Below the pieces are notes generated by a model. That model did not search any database. It was given only the letters and a program-made list of their open reading frames with translations, and had not been told where the DNA came from. Below, one piece after another: positions 7,685 through 8,283 of a stretch of DNA of 8,283 nucleotides (its first letter is position 1; the number at the start of each line of letters is the position of its first letter). The stretch comes from an uncultured Gemmatimonadota bacterium (GTDB lineage: Bacteria > Gemmatimonadota > Gemmatimonadetes > Longimicrobiales > Gaopeijiaceae). The stretch spans positions 1 to 8,283 of the forward strand of contig CAKZOQ010000185.1 in assembly GCA_937136445.1 (NCBI GenBank), in the 5' to 3' direction. A program made the position numbers and the translations under genes.

Positions 7685-7696
7685 CGCACGTGTGCG
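7685..7696. promoter_or_regulatory. Short inverted repeat upstream of infA, possible operator
   Basis: CGCAC, two bases, GTGCG form a 5-base inverted repeat just upstream of the candidate infA -35 element at 7707 and downstream of the preceding terminator. The size would suit a regulator half-site pair, but in DNA this GC-rich such a repeat can occur by chance. Confidence 0.25.
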
Positions 7697-7706
7697 CCAC
7701 AGGACG

Positions 7707-7736
7707 TTGCCTGCGGACGTTTTCGGCGGTTACCGT
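7707..7736 (+). promoter_or_regulatory. Weak candidate promoter for infA
   Basis: TTGCCT at 7707-7712 matches four of six bases of the -35 consensus. With an 18-base spacer it is followed by TACCGT at 7731-7736, a poor -10 match. Position supports it: the terminator at 7647-7670 insulates infA from the preceding gene, so infA needs its own promoter within about 100 bases. Confidence 0.3.
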
Positions 7737-7756
7737 ACCCTCGACCGTCGAACCCC

Positions 7757-7765
7757 AGGAGGGGG
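7757..7765 (+). promoter_or_regulatory. Shine-Dalgarno sequence fixing the infA start
   Basis: AGGAGGGGG lies 10 to 13 bases before GTG 7776, depending on which register pairs with 16S rRNA. It supports GTG 7776 over the in-frame GTG at 7692, which would add 28 residues unlike any IF-1. Confidence 0.7.
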
Positions 7766-7775
7766 CGATCCACGC

Positions 7776-7991
7776 GTGTCGAAGGAAGCCATCGAGCTGG
7801 AGGGGACTGTCGCTGAGGTCCTTCCCAACGCCACCTATCGGGTGGAGCTGGAGAACGGGCACGAGATCCTGGCGTACCTCTCGGGGAAAATGCGGCAGAG
7901 CTACACCCGGGTCCTCGAGGGGGACCACGTGACGTGCGCGCTCTCCTCGGACGACCCGAGCCGCGGCCGGGTCACCGTCCGTCACCGGTAG
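7776..7991 (+). CDS. infA: Translation initiation factor IF-1
   Basis: This 71-residue protein matches IF-1 along its whole length (the E. coli protein has 72 residues). It is a single OB-fold with the blocks IELEGTV (6-12), LPN (16-18), RVELENGHE (22-30), SGKMR (36-40) and GRVTVR at the end. IF-1 sits in the 30S A site during initiation and promotes IF-2 and IF-3 action. The start is GTG, set by an upstream AGGAGG and by family length. Two positions differ from the usual sequence: the His of HISGKMR is Tyr34, and the Pro-Tyr of the PYD segment is Ser58-Asp59. Unlike many infA genes it is not next to rpmJ or the ribosomal-protein operon. It could be the only IF-1 of the genome or a second, divergent copy. 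Confidence 0.93.
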   Translation: MSKEAIELEGTVAEVLPNATYRVELENGHEILAYLSGKMRQSYTRVLEGDHVTCALSSDDPSRGRVTVRHR

Positions 7992-7997
7992 CCCCCA

Positions 7998-8041
7998 CCA
8001 GGACGGCCCGCCGGCCTGGCCGATTCCACCATGGGTCGGCC
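7998..8041 (+). other. Overlapping inverted repeats between infA and the sigma-54 activator
   Basis: CCAGG (7998-8002) can pair with CCTGG (8015-8019), and GGCCGA (8018-8023) can pair with TCGGCC (8036-8041) around a small inner CCA/TGG stem. The two stems share bases 8018-8019, so they are mutually exclusive if both form. There is no T run. They may act as a weak infA terminator or may be chance pairing in GC-rich DNA. Confidence 0.3.
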
Positions 8042-8049
8042 CGCTGGGC

Positions 8050-8055
8050 GAGGGG
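8050..8055 (+). promoter_or_regulatory. Shine-Dalgarno sequence of the sigma-54-type activator gene
   Basis: GAGGGG ends ten bases before ATG 8066. It supports that start over the in-frame ATG at 8117, which has no comparable site. Confidence 0.6.
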
Positions 8056-8065
8056 ATGTTGGGAC

Positions 8066-8283
8066 ATGTCGTCCTCCCCCACCCCCGTCCCTCCGCTCCT
8101 GGGTCCGAGCCCTGCCATGGAGGCGCTTCGCGGGTTTCTTGCCGCGGCCGCCGCCGTCGAGGTCCCAGTGCTTCTCCTGGGGGAGACGGGCACGGGGAAG
8201 TCCTTGGCGGCCAGGACCCTGCATCAGGCGAGCCGGCGCGCGGACGGGCCCTTCCTGGTGGTGAACTGCGCCGGGGTCCCGGA
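8066..8283 (+). CDS. Sigma-54-dependent-type AAA+ transcriptional activator (3' partial)
   Basis: Only the first 72 codons are in the window. After a short 10-residue leader, LLGPSPAMEALRGFL (11-25) is the standard entry to the sigma-54 interaction domain. It is followed by a strand VPVLLLG and a Walker A loop GETGTGKS with Lys45 (39-46), then ARTLH and GPFLVVNCAGVP, the segment leading to the second strand. In this family the AAA+ ring hydrolyses ATP to remodel sigma-54 RNA polymerase at -24/-12 promoters; the GAFTGA loop and DNA-binding domain would lie beyond the window edge. The protein starts almost directly with the AAA+ domain, with no receiver, PAS or GAF domain before it, as in PspF. 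Related AAA+ proteins that are not activators also share this start, so the exact role remains open. Confidence 0.85.
   Translation, partial: MSSSPTPVPPLLGPSPAMEALRGFLAAAAAVEVPVLLLGETGTGKSLAARTLHQASRRADGPFLVVNCAGVP

Noticed and set aside
7692..7775. N-terminal extension of IF-1 from GTG 7692
   Set aside because: The 28 extra residues match nothing in IF-1, and a good Shine-Dalgarno sequence precedes GTG 7776.

Overview
This window is very GC-rich DNA from a Gram-negative bacterium, most plausibly a member of Gemmatimonadota or a related FCB-type lineage. That placement is an inference. It rests on the base composition, the frequent GTG/TTG-type starts, and two outer-membrane families that are common in such genomes: a PorV/PorQ-like barrel and a CBM9-DUF5916 barrel. 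There are no tRNA or rRNA genes, CRISPR arrays or insertion sequences.

Layout: (1) Bases 1-2969, + strand, hold a two-gene unit. The first gene is a 5'-truncated alpha/beta hydrolase with a C-terminal beta-rich region. The second is an unrecognised 422-residue, mainly helical protein whose GTG start overlaps the hydrolase stop by 4 bases. (2) Bases 2985-5094, - strand, hold a compact unit read right to left: a 69-residue protein with two CxxC knuckles, then a NudC-type NAD(H) pyrophosphatase overlapping it by ATGA, then a PorV/PorQ-like secreted barrel. The first two units converge with only 15 bases between their stops. (3) Bases 5095-5224 are a short divergent intergenic region. (4) Bases 5225-7642, + strand, hold a large CBM9-DUF5916 outer-membrane protein, closed by a clear GC-rich hairpin terminator. 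(5) Bases 7776-7991, + strand, hold a stand-alone infA encoding IF-1, with two substitutions at positions that are normally very conserved. (6) From 8066 to the window end lies the start of a sigma-54-type AAA+ activator that has almost no N-terminal sensory region.

Most of the window looks like ordinary chromosome: NAD/RNA-cap metabolism, translation initiation and envelope proteins. The items that are not routine are the unknown partner of the hydrolase, the tiny zinc-knuckle protein coupled to nudC, the divergent orphan IF-1 beside a sigma-54 activator, and a dense run of guanine tracts in the leader and N-terminal coding region of the PorV-like gene. I do not see a complete, clearly new defence or mobile system here.
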